The notes: a model not told the origin generated them from the sequence alone. Shown: positions 32,986-45,110, counted from the stretch's first letter. The stretch is DNA of 64,000 nt from Chinchilla lanigera (GCF_000276665.1 NW_004955429.1:2168728-2232727), one strand, 5' to 3'. Translations and numbers: made by a program.

Positions 32986-33569
32986 AAATAAAAATTTTAA
33001 AAATCTTGTGTGAGCCTTCCTTGCACACACCTTGACACTTTAAAAACAATACTGAACCCTCTTGATACTCTCTGAAATGTTCAAGTACACAATTAGGTGT
33101 GGGACTTCTGTTTTTACATGAGTGTTTCAAACTTCAAGCTTCATTTCTGGTTTAACATTTCCAAGCTGTATGACTATATTTTAAAACTGTAGGACATACT
33201 GGCTTATTCCTTCTTTCTCTATATTCAAATGCAGAAAAAAAATTTAATGCAACCCCTCTTACTCCCTCCTCTTTTACCACTTAGGATTTTGTCTAATCCA
33301 GGGAATTTACTTAGCTCATCACCTTCTTTAAGCAGTTTGTTTTCCGTTCCAAGCAATTGAGCCTTAAAAAAAAATTTATTTTCTGCTTTTTATATTTTTG
33401 TCATCCTCACAAGCCCTAGAGAAAAGCAAAACAAACAAATAAAAACCAAAAGAGACTTTGGAATCCAAGTCAATCTCTGTGAATACTGCTCAAGCCAAAA
33501 GAGAGAAAAAAAATCACAACTAATCTTCCAATCTGCTTTCTTCTAAATCAAAGTCTAGTTCATATTGGC

Positions 33570-33607
33570 TGGTGTAGTACTGTGCACCACTGTACCATGT
33601 CTGGCTA
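33570..33607 (-). mobile_element. Short B1 5'-end fragment
   Basis: The reverse complement GCCAGACATGGTACAGTGGTG matches the first bases of B1. Only about 38 bases remain. Confidence 0.4.
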
Positions 33608-34924
33608 CCTGCCCTTTTTAAAAGACAAATTTTCTTGATGAAAGCTTTGATTCACTGCCTTGCTGTGAAAGCACTTCCTGTGTAGGTCAGAGAGGCGTAT
33701 GGGAATGGCTAAGGATGTCTTCTCTAAATTCACTGTAGTGAGTCCTTAGCAAGGTAAGCACAATTTCAAACTCCACTTAGTGCCTGATCACCCATGAACC
33801 TGTTTTCTAAAGATCTGGGTCCTCATGAATTAGCATGAATTCAGAATCTGTGTCTATAATGCCTTAAAGCTTTTCTTATTACCCTTCCACAGGGCAGAGT
33901 TATCCTGGAGAAGGCTCAAAGGTCTGTGTGTTGAGGCCAAGTGACAGGAATGTTCTCCGGAAGCACGCGTGACGTTATTTCAGATTCTTCCTTATTTATA
34001 TTTGCTGTTCATATCTATGGCCCAGGAGCTATGGCCTGATGGAGCTATGGCCTGATTAAGGTCAGAGACATGGGTGAAAGGGGATGCCATTTATCATGGC
34101 CCTGGAACTGGGCATCAGTTGATAAGAGTGAACCATTTTCATTTGCCAATTAAGTGTGACTTTGTGAAGTATTCCTCTGAAATTAATTAACCAGTACCAA
34201 ATATCCCTAAGGTAAACCATTCTCACAGATTTTGGTCCTACTGCCTGTGACAGAGCATTGCCTTCCACACCCCTGGCAGTATTTGTAAATATATTCTTTG
34301 CTCTGCCACTTGGGGTCCAATCACACCCAATAAAATCAGGCATCCATGTCAACAGCAGCACCCATACCCCTCTCCCATCCCTCTGGCCATCAAAAGAGCC
34401 TCTACAGCTCTTTTAAACATGCTGAAGTTCTCAGTCTATTTCTTAACTGAAAGAAATGCCTTCTTGCAAGTTTGTAGGACATAATGAGAGTCTGTGGGCA
34501 AATTATATGTGATAGCCCACTGCAACATTTATATGCTAAAACACTTTGATTTCATATTAAATGAAGAACTTTCTGGCAACTTGAATTTATTTTAGTGTGG
34601 TACTTCATAAAGCCCAGAATTTGAGTATTTAAAGAAGAAAATCCTTACAATCATTTTCATCTGTTTGGCTGCTACTGTGACTTCACACCCTCTGGAAAAG
34701 TTTCCTTTATTATTCAATCCAATGCTACCCTAAAGTATGTCTTGTTTCCCCTTGGTCAGTGTCACTGGGCCCTACACTTGAATATATTTTCTAGATTTTT
34801 TGCTTGTAGTAGATAACAAAGTCTTACAAATCCTTTGGTACACTGGTCTTTTCCTCAATGTGTTACTGTTGTACACTAGGGGTGGTTCAGTGTCACTACA
34901 AAATATGTTATTTAGGCATATTGG
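33608..34924. other. Stretch without recognised genes
   Basis: A 99-codon minus ORF lies at 34062-34361, just upstream of the LTR at 34925. It has no domain I can name; derivation from an ERV internal region is possible but unsupported. A 16-bp exact tandem repeat lies at 34025-34056. Confidence 0.35.
34025..34056. repeat. 16-bp exact tandem repeat
   Basis: GGAGCTATGGCCTGAT occurs twice without a gap or a mismatch. Confidence 0.97.
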
Positions 34925-35395
34925 TTTGAGTCAAAGGAAACTGAGAATTAGCCAATGCAGATTAAGCATGTTGCCTTCCTCAGGGGCCTACAATAAAGTA
35001 TAAATTTCCCCTTTTAGAAATTTAGATTAATAAAGGAAATTTCCAGCAATAAATGTATCTGTACTTGGAAGAGAGCTACTCTGAGAAAACTTTTATCACC
35101 TGAAGATTCTTGTCTTCTCAGAAGGTAAACTTTATTCATCATATATCTTTTATCCTTCTCCTTGCCATCATTTTCCTCCACCAACCACAAGAAACTCCAA
35201 ACTTGTCTTCCTTTCAGTAGCACGGGATGATATATAAGTTTCAATCTTCTGGCTTATCCATTGTTTCATTGTGTGTTACTCCTATGCACACAAAAAAATA
35301 ATTTTCCCTATAAATCTGTCTTCATTGAGAACTTAATTCTTACACTAACTATACCACCTAGAAATTTAGAAGGAAGCATTTTTCCTCCCTTACAA
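34925..35395 (+). mobile_element. ERVL-type LTR, MLT2-like (copy 2)
   Basis: Paralogue of 21160-21660 in the same orientation. TATA-like GATGATATATAAG is preserved. The 3' part CTATAAATCTGTCTTCATTG and the TTTTTCCTCCCT block match the end of copy 1. Confidence 0.6.
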
Positions 35396-35774
35396 AATCT
35401 ACATCTGAGTCACTTGGAGGCTTAAATCCAGGTGCAGGTTTGGAGACAATAAGAAGTGGGGTGAGTGAGGCATGGGTAACTGGCTTCCTCCCACATGGTG
35501 AGTCAACCACGTGAGAAGGTCACACAGTCTTCAGTGAGTACAAAGCTTCATCAGAGCAGAAAGAGGAGCTGATTTGATTGGCAAGAAAACCTCAGCTGGA
35601 GTTGGAGGGATGTTCCAAAATGTGTTATCCTATGTCTCCAAGTATATGTAGTCAGCCACTCACCTCAAATATCTTTGAATTCTTTTGCCTCTAATTTAAT
35701 TACACAGTTGCTGCAATTGGACCTCACCAAGCTGGCCATCAAAAGGCACTTCATTATACACACTAAAGATAACT
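35396..35774. other. Stretch with nothing firm
   Basis: ACATCTGAGTCACTTGGAGGC near 35401 weakly resembles MER5. Nothing else recognised. Confidence 0.3.
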
Positions 35775-35936
35775 GTTTTTTTGTCTTTTTGAGATACGGT
35801 CTCTCTATTAGGGTCTCTCTATTAAAGTGGCCTTGAGCTCACTTTGTAGCCCAGGCTGGTCTCAAACTCACAATGATCCTCCTGCCTCAGTCTCCCAAGT
35901 GCTGGGATTACAGTTGTGCCCCACCACGCCTGGCTT
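35775..35936 (-). mobile_element. B1-type SINE with internal 14-bp duplication
   Basis: An antisense B1: TTTTTGAGATACGGTCTC, TTGTAGCCCAGGCTGGTCTC, GATCCTCCTGCCTCAGTCTCC, GTGCTGGGATTACAG, CCACCACGCCTGGC. GGTCTCTCTATTA is repeated with a period of 14 (35798 and 35812), which makes this copy longer than the others. Confidence 0.92.
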
Positions 35937-36423
35937 ACAGACAATTCTTTAGTGTTCTATCACTATATACCATGGGTAGAAAGATTCATATCCCTTGACA
36001 CAAGTCCCATTTTTAATTCCTTCTACCTCAGATAAATAATCTCAGGTCCCCAACTTTGCTTGCAGCCTGAGGGATGCAACCATTCTTGGCACCTATTGCT
36101 GTGACAGCCAACATTATTAGTTGTAGTCAATAGTAACTGTGAACCATTTGGAAAGAAGATAAATTCTGAAGGCCTATTATATCTTAGAAAACAGAAAAGG
36201 ACCAGGAGACTGCACAGCCAAACTTGCCCCGCAGATAGGTCTACTGAGGCTCTGTCTATGTTGCCACTGTCGGCCATGTGCCTCATCCTGCTGTCAAGTT
36301 CCACCAACACTGGCCACAGGAAGCTACTGGTGATGCTGGGGACTGTGCGACTGAAGATTTCTGTTTCTGCTTCCGCAACTACTGGAATTCATCTTCCATT
36401 CACTGACTTCTTTGCATCACTAC
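35937..36423. other. Stretch with nothing recognised
   Basis: Moderate GC, no repeat or gene that I can name. Confidence 0.3.
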
Positions 36424-36828
36424 GTGTTTCAGTCAGCTGTCATAAAGTCCCACAGACTGAGTAATTTAACCAACTAAAATTTATCATCCACAGTTCTGCA
36501 GGTGGGAAGTTGGAGATCAAGGTTTTGATGGGACCAGTTCTCTCTAAGCTGAGAAAGAAGGACCTTTCCCATGCTTCTTGCCATAACTTGTAGGTGGCTA
36601 CCTTCTCCCTGTGGCTCTTTGCATTGTTTGCCCTCTGTAGATGTGTCTGTACCCAACTTTCCTTTTTCTTATAAGGATATCAGTCATACTATATGAAGGA
36701 CCACCCAAATGACTACAATTTAAATTAATTCCCTCTATAAAGACTGTAACTTCACATAAGAGCATGCCTGAGATATGGGAGGCTAGCATGCCAACACATG
36801 AATTCTGATGGAACACCATTCAACCCCT
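36424..36828 (-). mobile_element. MLT1-type MaLR LTR
   Basis: Antisense order on the + strand: GTCATAAAGTCCCACAGACTGAG, AATTTATCATCCACAGTTCTGCAGG, GAAGTTGGAGATCAAGG, GTAGGTGGCTACCTTCTCCCTGTGG, TTCTTATAAGGATATCAGTCA and CATTCAACCCCTACG. Confidence 0.85.
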
Positions 36829-36870
36829 ACGCTCTGGTCAAAATTTTATATACCTGTTCATGATTGTATC

Positions 36871-36872
<2 letters not shown>

Positions 36873-36908
<36 letters not shown>
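36873..36908. repeat. (TG)n microsatellite
   Basis: Eighteen uninterrupted TG units. Likely polymorphic. Confidence 0.97.
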
Positions 36909-36910
<2 letters not shown>

Positions 36911-37020
36911 AGAAAAACCATCCTAACTTTTAGATATATTATGACAGAAACAAAGATCATGCAAGAACCTAGGTCATGGGTACACCAGTTAGATTGTTAT
37001 TTGTTGTTTGTGTATGTGTG

Positions 37021-37223
37021 TGTATGTGATACTGGGGACTGAATACAGGGTCTCTACCCATGGCTACATCCCCAGTCCTTTCTTGTTGCTGTTGTTGTTG
37101 TGTTGTGGTTTGAGATGGACTTGCTAGGTCACTAAGTTGCCCAGCATAAAGTTGAACTTTCGATCCTCTTATCTCAGCCTCTTTTCCTGCTGGGATTACA
37201 GCTTGTGCACTACCACACTGCCA
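37021..37223 (-). mobile_element. B4-like composite SINE (B1 + tRNA-derived part)
   Basis: Read on the minus strand, a B1 half (37083-37223, with TGCTGGGATTACAG and CTAAGTTGCCCAGC on +) precedes an ID-like half (37021-37082, + strand ACTGGGGACTGAATACAGGG and GCTACATCCCCAGTCC), joined by a GTTGTTGTT tract. The same order occurs at 42631 (+) and 51890 (-). Confidence 0.8.
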
Positions 37224-37310
37224 GTTAGTTCTTTATTTTAAATCAATAAATTTCTTTTCACTAATAGCTGGTAAAATCAGTGCCACACACAGCAATGAGA
37301 TTTATGAAAC

Positions 37311-37414
37311 GAGGGGCTGGAGATGTAGATCAGCGGCAAAGCACCTGCCTGGCAAGCACAAGGTCATGAGTTTGATTCCTGGTACCGCAAGAAAAACAAA
37401 ACAAAACAAACAAA
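37311..37414 (+). mobile_element. ID-like SINE with 14-bp target-site duplication
   Basis: Body GAGGGGCTGGAGATGTAGATCAG with GTCATGAGTTTGATTCCTGG and an AAAAACAAAACAAAACAAAC tail. Flanked exactly by GAGATTTATGAAAC at 37297-37310 and 37415-37428. The B-box carries C-to-T changes, so it is somewhat older than the 24834 copy. Confidence 0.95.
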
Positions 37415-37428
37415 GAGATTTATGAAAC

Positions 37429-39135
37429 CACTGAGTGTGCTGCTAAAATAAGTAGAATAAAGTCATCTAATAAAATTATATTTGACAGTAGACAGTGTGA
37501 GCCAACCTCAGCCATGCATCATAAACATCACACTATGTTCAGTAACTGCACGGTAGGTGGCCAAAATTTACAATCACACCAATATCTCTAAATAAAAGCA
37601 TACTGAGACCTCGTGCACTTACCCAGTGCTATGCCCATCTTGGCATCAGTTATATTGTCTAAATGAACAATCTAGTCTCCTAAAGAGTTTTCAACTTATT
37701 CATATGGCTTTTTTTCTCAAAATATTGTTCACCTAATGATTGTACTAAAAGCATTATTCCACCAAAAATAATGTAGTATAAGTTCTTTGAGAAGCATTTA
37801 CTTTGTGTCTATCCTAGAAATGTTCTTCTTGGCCTATAGAAGAGAAAGCTATCAGAAGCAGGGACTGAATGTCAAGTCCCCACCTTGCCAACAATTCTTT
37901 GTCAAAAATATATATGAAACATGACTGAGATAAGAACACAATACGTGGTACAGAAAGTCACTCATCCATTAAGGTCAGGCCAAATACATGAAAAACTAGA
38001 GAAATCATCCAGGGAGGCATATAGAATTTTTGAGCTGGGTAGAATAAAAAAGGTCAGTGGTTAAAATAAAACTGAGAGGAGAGCGAGGCACCACTTTGTT
38101 AGGATAATTCCATTTATGACCATTCTAAATTCCACCTGCCAGTGAGTCCTAAAAAGGCACTTTGTCTCTCTAAAATAAGATAAACAAAAATCCCAAAATA
38201 CTTCATAATATTTGCAGAATAATCTAGTTATTGCCCACACAAATATTGACCACCAGTGAGAAAAAAATACAAAGTTTGCTTTTCAGCAAGACTTTGCAAA
38301 GTTCGTGTTCTAGCCCATTGCCTCCCAGAAATGCCTTCTTTGTGGCCTCTGGAGACTGAACTGCAAGCTACCTTTTTTTTTTTTAGCTCTTGAAATATTG
38401 CAGGAACTTTTTGGGTGGTAGCTGAGCCAGTTTTTCAAAATCTTCTGTGAGGTTAGTAATTTGAGGCTGAGGTTCAAACCTTTCAGTAAACATCAAGCCT
38501 CTCAACTCTAAGACAGATATATAGATACATATCCAGAAAAATATGTAAACTTGTTTTCCCCTAAGATAGCTGTACTTCCTGTATCCTGCCAAGCCAGAAA
38601 TACCACAAGTACAACCTTTCTCACGATACTTTTCCACGTCTTCATTGGGTTTCAGCCAGAATCTCAAAGGGCAAAAATGAGCAATAATAAACACTAAACC
38701 CCTTCCAGGAAAAGTGTCAAGTGAAATCGAGCTACTGTATTCTCATTAGCATTACTAACAACAATAATAACGTCAATAGCCACAGTTCTTATTGCTGCAG
38801 TTATATGAACAAGAGCAGCTGGGGAGAGCAACAACAAAAAGTGTATATTTTCCACACGCTCTGGAAGACCTATATGTATAACCGGAATCGTGGGCTTTGC
38901 AGATTGCTAAGTACACATTACTCATTCCAAGTGACCTGGGCTCTTAGAAATTTATTCTAGATAATAGCCAGAATGGGGAAAGAGGCCCTGGCTCCCAGGT
39001 AACATTCTGGTCATTGTCAACCACTCTCCTTAGCTTCTAGGTGAGCCTCTGCCAATGCCCATGCGGTATGTGCGCCGGCACAGCTGTTGTTCCAGCAGAT
39101 TCTGTCAGCTCCTCACAGCCTTTCCCTGTGGATGT
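37429..39135. other. Unique-looking stretch with one curious ORF
   Basis: The minus strand has a 103-codon ORF (38383-38694) ending PPKKFLQYFKS, whose TAA stop runs straight into a 12-A tract. I recognise no family. An R-rich Asn run on the + strand near 38759 comes from an AACAACAATAATAAC tract. Nothing else is recognised. Confidence 0.35.
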
Positions 39136-39480
39136 TACCTTAGTTCATTTACTGCTGCTTTAGCAGAATAACGAAGACTAATTTATAAAGAAAAGAAGTG
39201 CATTTCCCCACTCTGGATGCTGAGAAGTTCAGTATCAAGGGACTGCCACCGGCAAGGACTTTGCTGCTGCATCATAATACAGCAGACGGTGTCATGTGAC
39301 AGGAGCGGGCAGCACCACACTGGGGTCTCTCTTCCTCCTCTTTCAAAGCCACTAATCCCATCATGAGGCCTGTGACCTCTTCTAGCTTTAATTACTTCCC
39401 CAAGCATCACCCCTCAAATGCCCTCACCATGTGAACATGTGAATTGGAGGATTAAGTTTCCAGCACATGAGCTTCTGTGA
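39136..39480 (-). mobile_element. MST-type MaLR LTR
   Basis: Antisense landmarks: TTAGTTCATTTACTGCTGC, TAATTTATAAAGAAAAGAAG, CCTCTTTCAAAGCCACTAATCCC, ATGAGGCCTGTGACCTC and CACCCCTCAAATGCCCTC. Confidence 0.75.
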
Positions 39481-39739
39481 GTCTAAAACTATTGTTGGTG
39501 TCAAGGACTTGGCATCCTATTGTAAGGGTGACAGTTACTATGGGCTTGTTTCACCTGGTCACTAAGAAATTCAGTGTTTTGAAAAGCGATACTGTTTAGT
39601 ACTTTCTTATCTGATATTAGCTCCCTGTTCAATCACGATGAAATTACCGTAAATTCGAACATTGATCTTTCTGTTATGTTTTAGATCTAGAAGTCCCTCA
39701 AAGTCCCCTGCTAAAGGATTAGTTACTGTGCCATGGTGT

Positions 39740-39998
39740 TAGTAGGTGGTGGTGGAGGTGGGACCCTGTGGGATTCCAGCCCCACCCCTCTCTTCCTCTC
39801 TCTGTTTTTCCCCAGCCACAGGAGGTGAACAGGTCTCCACCACATGCTCCTACATGATGCATATTGTCTCCACTAGCCCAAGTGACAGTGCCAAGAAACC
39901 ATGCACTGAAACCTATGAACTGTGAGCCAAAATGAATCTTTCCTCCAGTGTTGATTATCTCTGGCATTTTGTCATAGTGAGGAAAGGTGACTACCGCA
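39740..39998 (+). mobile_element. MaLR/ERVL-type LTR 3' part
   Basis: GGTGGTGGTGGAGGTGGGACC, then CACTGAAACCTATGAACTGTGAGCC, AAAATGAATCTTTCCTCC and GGCATTTTGTCATAGTGAGG. The last blocks are the sense 3' end also seen in the LTR at 9197-9610. Confidence 0.6.
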
Positions 39999-40026
39999 TC
40001 TTGGTTTTCTAATCCATCAGATAGTG

Positions 40027-40148
40027 ACAGCTGAACACAACGGCACACACATGTAGTCCAGCAAGGCAGGAGGATCACTTGAGCTCAGTAGTTTGAGGTC
40101 AGCCTGAGTCACACAGCAAGATATGGTCTCCAAAAACAAAGCAAACAA
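40027..40148 (+). mobile_element. Diverged B1-type SINE
   Basis: GGCACACACATGTAGTCCAGC, GCAGGAGGATCACTTGAG, GAGGTCAGCCTGAGTCAC, then an AACAAAGCAAACAAAC tail. Confidence 0.8.
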
Positions 40149-42630
40149 ACACCAGATAGGTGTGTGTCAGGAGGGTGGTGATATCGATAAAACTTACTTT
40201 GCAAAAAGGTGAAATGGCTGAGCATGATGCCTGCTCTCTCCACCATCATTATTATCTTTCTATGGACAACATGTTCTGATAAATTTTGAGGAATAAATCA
40301 AGATGTAAATGTAATGTGTGCAATCACTAAATATGTGGGAAGGATCAATTATCTCAGATTCATTTGAGACCATGCATGAGGAATCCGTAGGTAGGCATGG
40401 TATGGGTCACATTACTTCCTCACCCCTCAGCCTTGGGCATTGCTGGAGAATCTAGAATTAGAGTACTGTGGACCATGGATGACCTCAACGAAAATCTCTT
40501 CTTAAGCATGTACTTCTGAATTTCTGGCATTTGAAAGAGAACTAGAATAAAAATGGGTTGTATATTAGGCAATAATTTCAGCACCTTTGCATGCTCAAGA
40601 AAAAAAAGTAAAAAAATACCAGTTATTCCTTGCATTCTTAATTGCAAAAAGTTAGCTATTTTCACATGCAAACAAAACAAAAAACTGAAACTTAATGTGA
40701 GTGCATTTGAGGGAATCCTATTACTGCCTGGATTTTAAAATACCAGCTTTCAACAGAAGAAAAGCCACCTGCCAGTGAAGTTCATCTATGTTCACTAAAC
40801 TGAAAAAGTCACGTTATTTCTCTAATAAAATTCTAAAACAGATGATTAATATAGCCAAGGACTGAGTTAGATTAATTAATTTGGCTAATTTGAAATAATA
40901 TGGCATTTTGACAGCATAATTTAGTCTCAGCTCAGTGATGAAAAACGGACTTCAAGAGATTCTTCCCCAAGAGCTTCAGTCTTGGAATCATTTTAATTTC
41001 ATGTTGATCTAATTAGTAATTCCAATCACAGGGGGGAAGGAGAGAAAAAACATTTCCTCTGTTCATGGTCAATAATTTTTTACCCATGTGGACATTAGCT
41101 CTCTCCCATTTCTCACTAGGGGGCTGGAAGGCTTCCATCTGATAATGGATGATAATGGATGGATGGTTTTTTTACACAGCTTGCCGTCCTCCAGGGACAC
41201 GGTGGGGCTGGTGACTCAGAGGATGAGAGAGCTTCACAAGGCACATGAAATCCGACATCACTTCACTGTCTACCTCCAGGAGCACTTCCGTCTGAAAACC
41301 GGGAACTTTGCTGGTTTATGAATGGCTGAAGGGAGTGTTTCAGCCATTTCCTCCCCTACTGTCCAGAAGACCAAGCAGGAACACAGAGATCTTATCCACT
41401 GAAATCAGATGGACGCAGTTGCATTACCCATCCACAGGCAAGGAGCATATTATAAATGGGAGGATCCTTCCCAGGACTCACATCTTGACCCAGCAAAAAG
41501 ACAACTGAAATGAAATTCAAAGGTAGCAGTTATTAAAGGGGAAAAATGGACCACAATATCAGTTAATGTCATTTGACAGAAATGTGGCAAGGAGGGAATG
41601 TCACAAAAATGGGCAGGTTGAGGACACAATGGTGGCTGCCTGCTGATGCCACAATAACTTAAACAGTGGCCATGGTCTTGTCCTCCCAGGAAGGGGACTC
41701 TAATCCTCCTGAAGGCCACACACCTGCTTATGCCAGGGGCCACACTTGGAGACGATTCACTTTAGCTTCTTACATTGCATTTAAAGTCAGAAAACTGCTT
41801 ACTTCTGGCATTTTTGAAGTACTCCTACTTAAACAGTCCCAAATATCACCCAATCCCCCTTTCCTTTTAACCCAAGAACACTTGGGTGCAGGCAGATGAG
41901 TGACTCCTCAAGATGCTTCCTCTAATTGGTAATAAGACCCAGGATTACAGCTTAGTTTCCCAAGCAGGATTGACTCTTTGGAATGAAATTTATTGAGAGA
42001 GATAAAGCAAAATCTGAAACAACAATAATAGCACCAGCAAAAATAGGATAGTAGTGAGGATGGGACCCAAGAAAAGACAAAGTTTGAAGAGACAAACTCA
42101 GTGAGGCCAGAGTCGCTCAGGAATGAAGGTACCTGAGGTGCACTGCATTCTACTACTGTGTCCCTGTGGAATCTCACACAGGAAGCTCATGTTGTCCACG
42201 AGTGACATGCAGTTTCCAACAGCAAGTGCCAACACCACCCCAGGAGTAAAGGCCCCTTCCCTCTCCTCTCATACTCCCACCATGCCCTCCTCCCAGAAGA
42301 TTCTCCAAGTATTTTCCTTCTATGTGTTTAGGACCTGACACTCCCCTCCGTGCCTCTGCATAACTGAGGATCTTTGTGACTCCTACAGCCCTTGTTACTC
42401 ACTGAATTGATTCACAGTCCATGCCTCTGTGTGTAGACAGGGGCTGAGTCCATATCTCAAGTATTTGTGTAAATGCAGGATCCCTAGTTCTCTCACTTGA
42501 TCACAATGAGCTCTCCTCACACAAACTTGGACTGAACGATTTGGTTGATTCTCATCCCATCTATACAAATTAGAAGGCACCTGCACTGTCCTGAATTTAC
42601 AACAGCATTCAGTTTCTCAAAGCATTAAAA
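40149..42630. other. Unique-looking stretch with a conserved-element-like block
   Basis: From 40850 to 41030 the sequence is AT-rich with two homeodomain-type palindromes, ATTAATTAAT (40871-40880) and CTAATTAG (41009-41016), and no repeat signature. ORFs in the rest (77 codons + at 41088, 97 codons - at 41450) are not recognised. Confidence 0.35.
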
Positions 42631-42822
42631 TAAGGCATGGTGACACATGCCTAAAACAACCAGCACTCTGGGAGGCTGAGGCAGGAGAATCTAACATTTG
42701 AGCCCAGCCTGGACAGCTTAGTGAATTAGAAATAAATTAAAAATAAAAAAAGGACTGGAGAAGGAGTTCAGCACAAAGGCCCTGGGTTCAATCTCTCTGT
42801 AGTACTACAAAATAAATAACTA
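42631..42822 (+). mobile_element. B4-like composite SINE (B1 + tRNA-derived part)
   Basis: GGCATGGTGACACATGCC, CAGCACTCTGGGAGGCTGAGG and CCCAGCCTGGACAGC form the B1 half. After an A-rich link, GGACTGGAGAAGGAGTTCAGC and GGCCCTGGGTTCAATC form the ID-like half. It ends AAATAAATAAC. Confidence 0.85.
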
Positions 42823-44182
42823 ATTAACTTTAGGTCCTAAGAAAAATAGTTTTTAATTCCTCTAAATAATTTAAGTGCAATAAATTATAAATGTAGCTAT
42901 GACCTTAGGGTGATATTAAAACAAATAAGTGATGACATAAAACAAGGACTGTGCCATTGGTAGTTCATCCAAAAAGCTGTGCTTACTTCTTAGCAGAGCT
43001 CAAATGACCCAAGGACAGTAACTCAAATGGGATTCAAAGGTTCTGGGGTGTACATAAGGGGCACAGTTAACCAGAGGCTATAATCCCATACAATACTGTT
43101 AACATATGCATTGCTGAGGTGGTTCTGTGACCCCTGATTACGCACGGAAGTGAGGGCATTAACAGCAAATAATAAAATCACAGGGACACTATCCCTCTAG
43201 AATGGAGCATCCATTCTCGACCTCCCCCATGGTGTTTTGGGAGAAGTATGCAAACCCTTATTCAGGAGACAGGGCAAGACAGCACTTTAACCTTTTAAAA
43301 GGCAAACCCCGTGTCCTCCAGTCTCCTCAGGATTCAAAGCTTTATTCACAGTTCTTATCCACTTTCTTCTTCCCGGGTCTCTAAGACTTCAAATCCTATA
43401 TCTCAACTACAATACTATATTAGTGCTTTCTGAGTACAAGACATTGATCCTAATCACCCTCACGTAGATGTTCAAGGATTGAGTTAACACAACAATCAGA
43501 TAAGATTGGCCCCTACCACACTAAAATCATTCATTTACTTCCAATTTGAAAGGAGGACCAAACAGATGGAGAAAAAAAAATCCCAGTTTCTCTAGTCAGG
43601 GACTAAGAACCAATTCATCTCTTTTGCTCTTTAATTGTAAATAATTACTGCCTGAGTCCAGCAAGAAGAGGAAAAAGCTGTCTGGCTTGAAACCAGTCCA
43701 GCACAGAGCAGCCAGCAGAGAGCTGCAGCTCTCCCGTCCATGGTCAATTTCCTGGTTGGCCCCAGCTAGGAGTCCAAGACCTTGCACCAACATTGAGTAG
43801 GGAGGAGAATCCTGCCTCAGGTTTCTGACACTTCCAAGGCCCTAGGGTGCCAGTCCCAGCTTTGCTGGCTTAGGAAACCAGGTGGAGCAGGGGTTCCTGC
43901 CATATTCAATGCCAAGGTGTCTTGCTCATACCAAGGACTACAAGTGCTACCCTAACCACCGAAAGTGAGGGTTATGGTGCCCTGTGCTTGCTACATATGG
44001 CATGTCACTCCCTGTGGCAGGCAGTGGCTCCCCACCTGGAGTCCAGGCATACCCACTTTTGTCTGCCTGTCCCAGACTGGAGGGCCCCTCCTGCTTACTA
44101 CAGTTGCTTTCTCTCTGACATCACAGGAGAAAGGAAGAAAAGGAAACCTACTTATTTCCGGTCTCCCATGACCATGAGGGAG
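42823..44182. other. Stretch without recognised genes
   Basis: The sequence becomes more GC-rich from about 43600. ORFs of 96 codons (+, 43922-44212) and 65 codons (-) are unrecognised. Confidence 0.35.
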
Positions 44183-44330
44183 GAATTTTATTATATCAGC
44201 TTTTTAAAGTGAGAGAATTAAGGCTCAGAGAGATTAAGGAAATTTCTACAAAGTTGCACAACAGTTAAGTGAAAGATCTAAACTCTGGGCCGGGGCCCAG
44301 CGATTCCAACATCCACACTGCCTCAGCCAC
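44183..44330 (-). mobile_element. MIR SINE
   Basis: AGAGAATTAAGGCTCAGAGAGATTAAGG, then AGTTGCACAACAGTTAAGTG and AGATCTAAACTCTGGGCC: antisense MIR core. Confidence 0.75.
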
Positions 44331-45110
44331 ACTACCTGAACCCCAAGGGTGTACCCAACAGGGCTCTGGCTCACACAGTCCCGGGCCAGCTGGCTGAGGG
44401 TATTGGTGAATTTGTGAAAATGCCTTTCTGCCCCTTCACATACAGGCTTCCTCTGGCCAGACCCCCTTCCTTTGAGGGTGTCATATCCTGGCCCACGTGG
44501 GTGCTGAGCATGCGCACTCTCTTGCTGATGCCTAGCTCAGACAGGAGCAGCTGTCCTCAGGCTGCTTGCGCAGCTCTGCTAGAAAACCAGGAATGCCCCC
44601 GCGACTTTCCGCAGTGTGAGCCAACGGCCCACACCCGCTCACCTGCAGTCACCTCTTCTTAGCTTGACAGAACATAAACAAGTACAAGATACAGATGCCT
44701 GTGGACACTAGCAGCGCCCTTTCGCCTTCCAGCCTAAATAGGGTCAGAACCACGGAACAGAAGATATAAGGACAGTGCCCAGGGCTCTGCCACCCTTCTG
44801 TCCATGGGCCCCGGGGAGGGTTATTTCTCCCTGAGCAACACGGCAGGCGCCCATCTGTGTGCATCTCTACACCACACCGTGCAAGCCTCTTCTTTCCAGC
44901 TCCCGGAGTCCGGGCTGCCCAGGCCCAGGCCTGTGGCTAAGCACCTCTGCAGGGCCGCAGACCTTCTCCCAAACTGGAGAGGACAGCCAGTGCTGACTGG
45001 AGGAAGGGGAGGGCTGCCAAGAGATTCCGACAGGTTGCTGCGGGAGTCTTTCCTCCTAAGGTGGGACTGAGACAGTCAGAGCAGTAACCCCCTGAGCGGG
45101 TCAGAAGCAA
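44331..45110. promoter_or_regulatory. GC-richer block with E-box palindrome and NRF1-like motif
   Basis: This part is clearly richer in G and C than its surroundings. It holds CCCACGTGGG (44492-44501, a perfect palindrome with a CACGTG E-box) and, seven bases on, GCATGCGC (44508-44515), the NRF1 core. It is not a classical CpG island. An enhancer or a distal promoter is possible. Overlapping ORFs (82 and 88 codons +, 71 -) show no domains. Confidence 0.3.
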
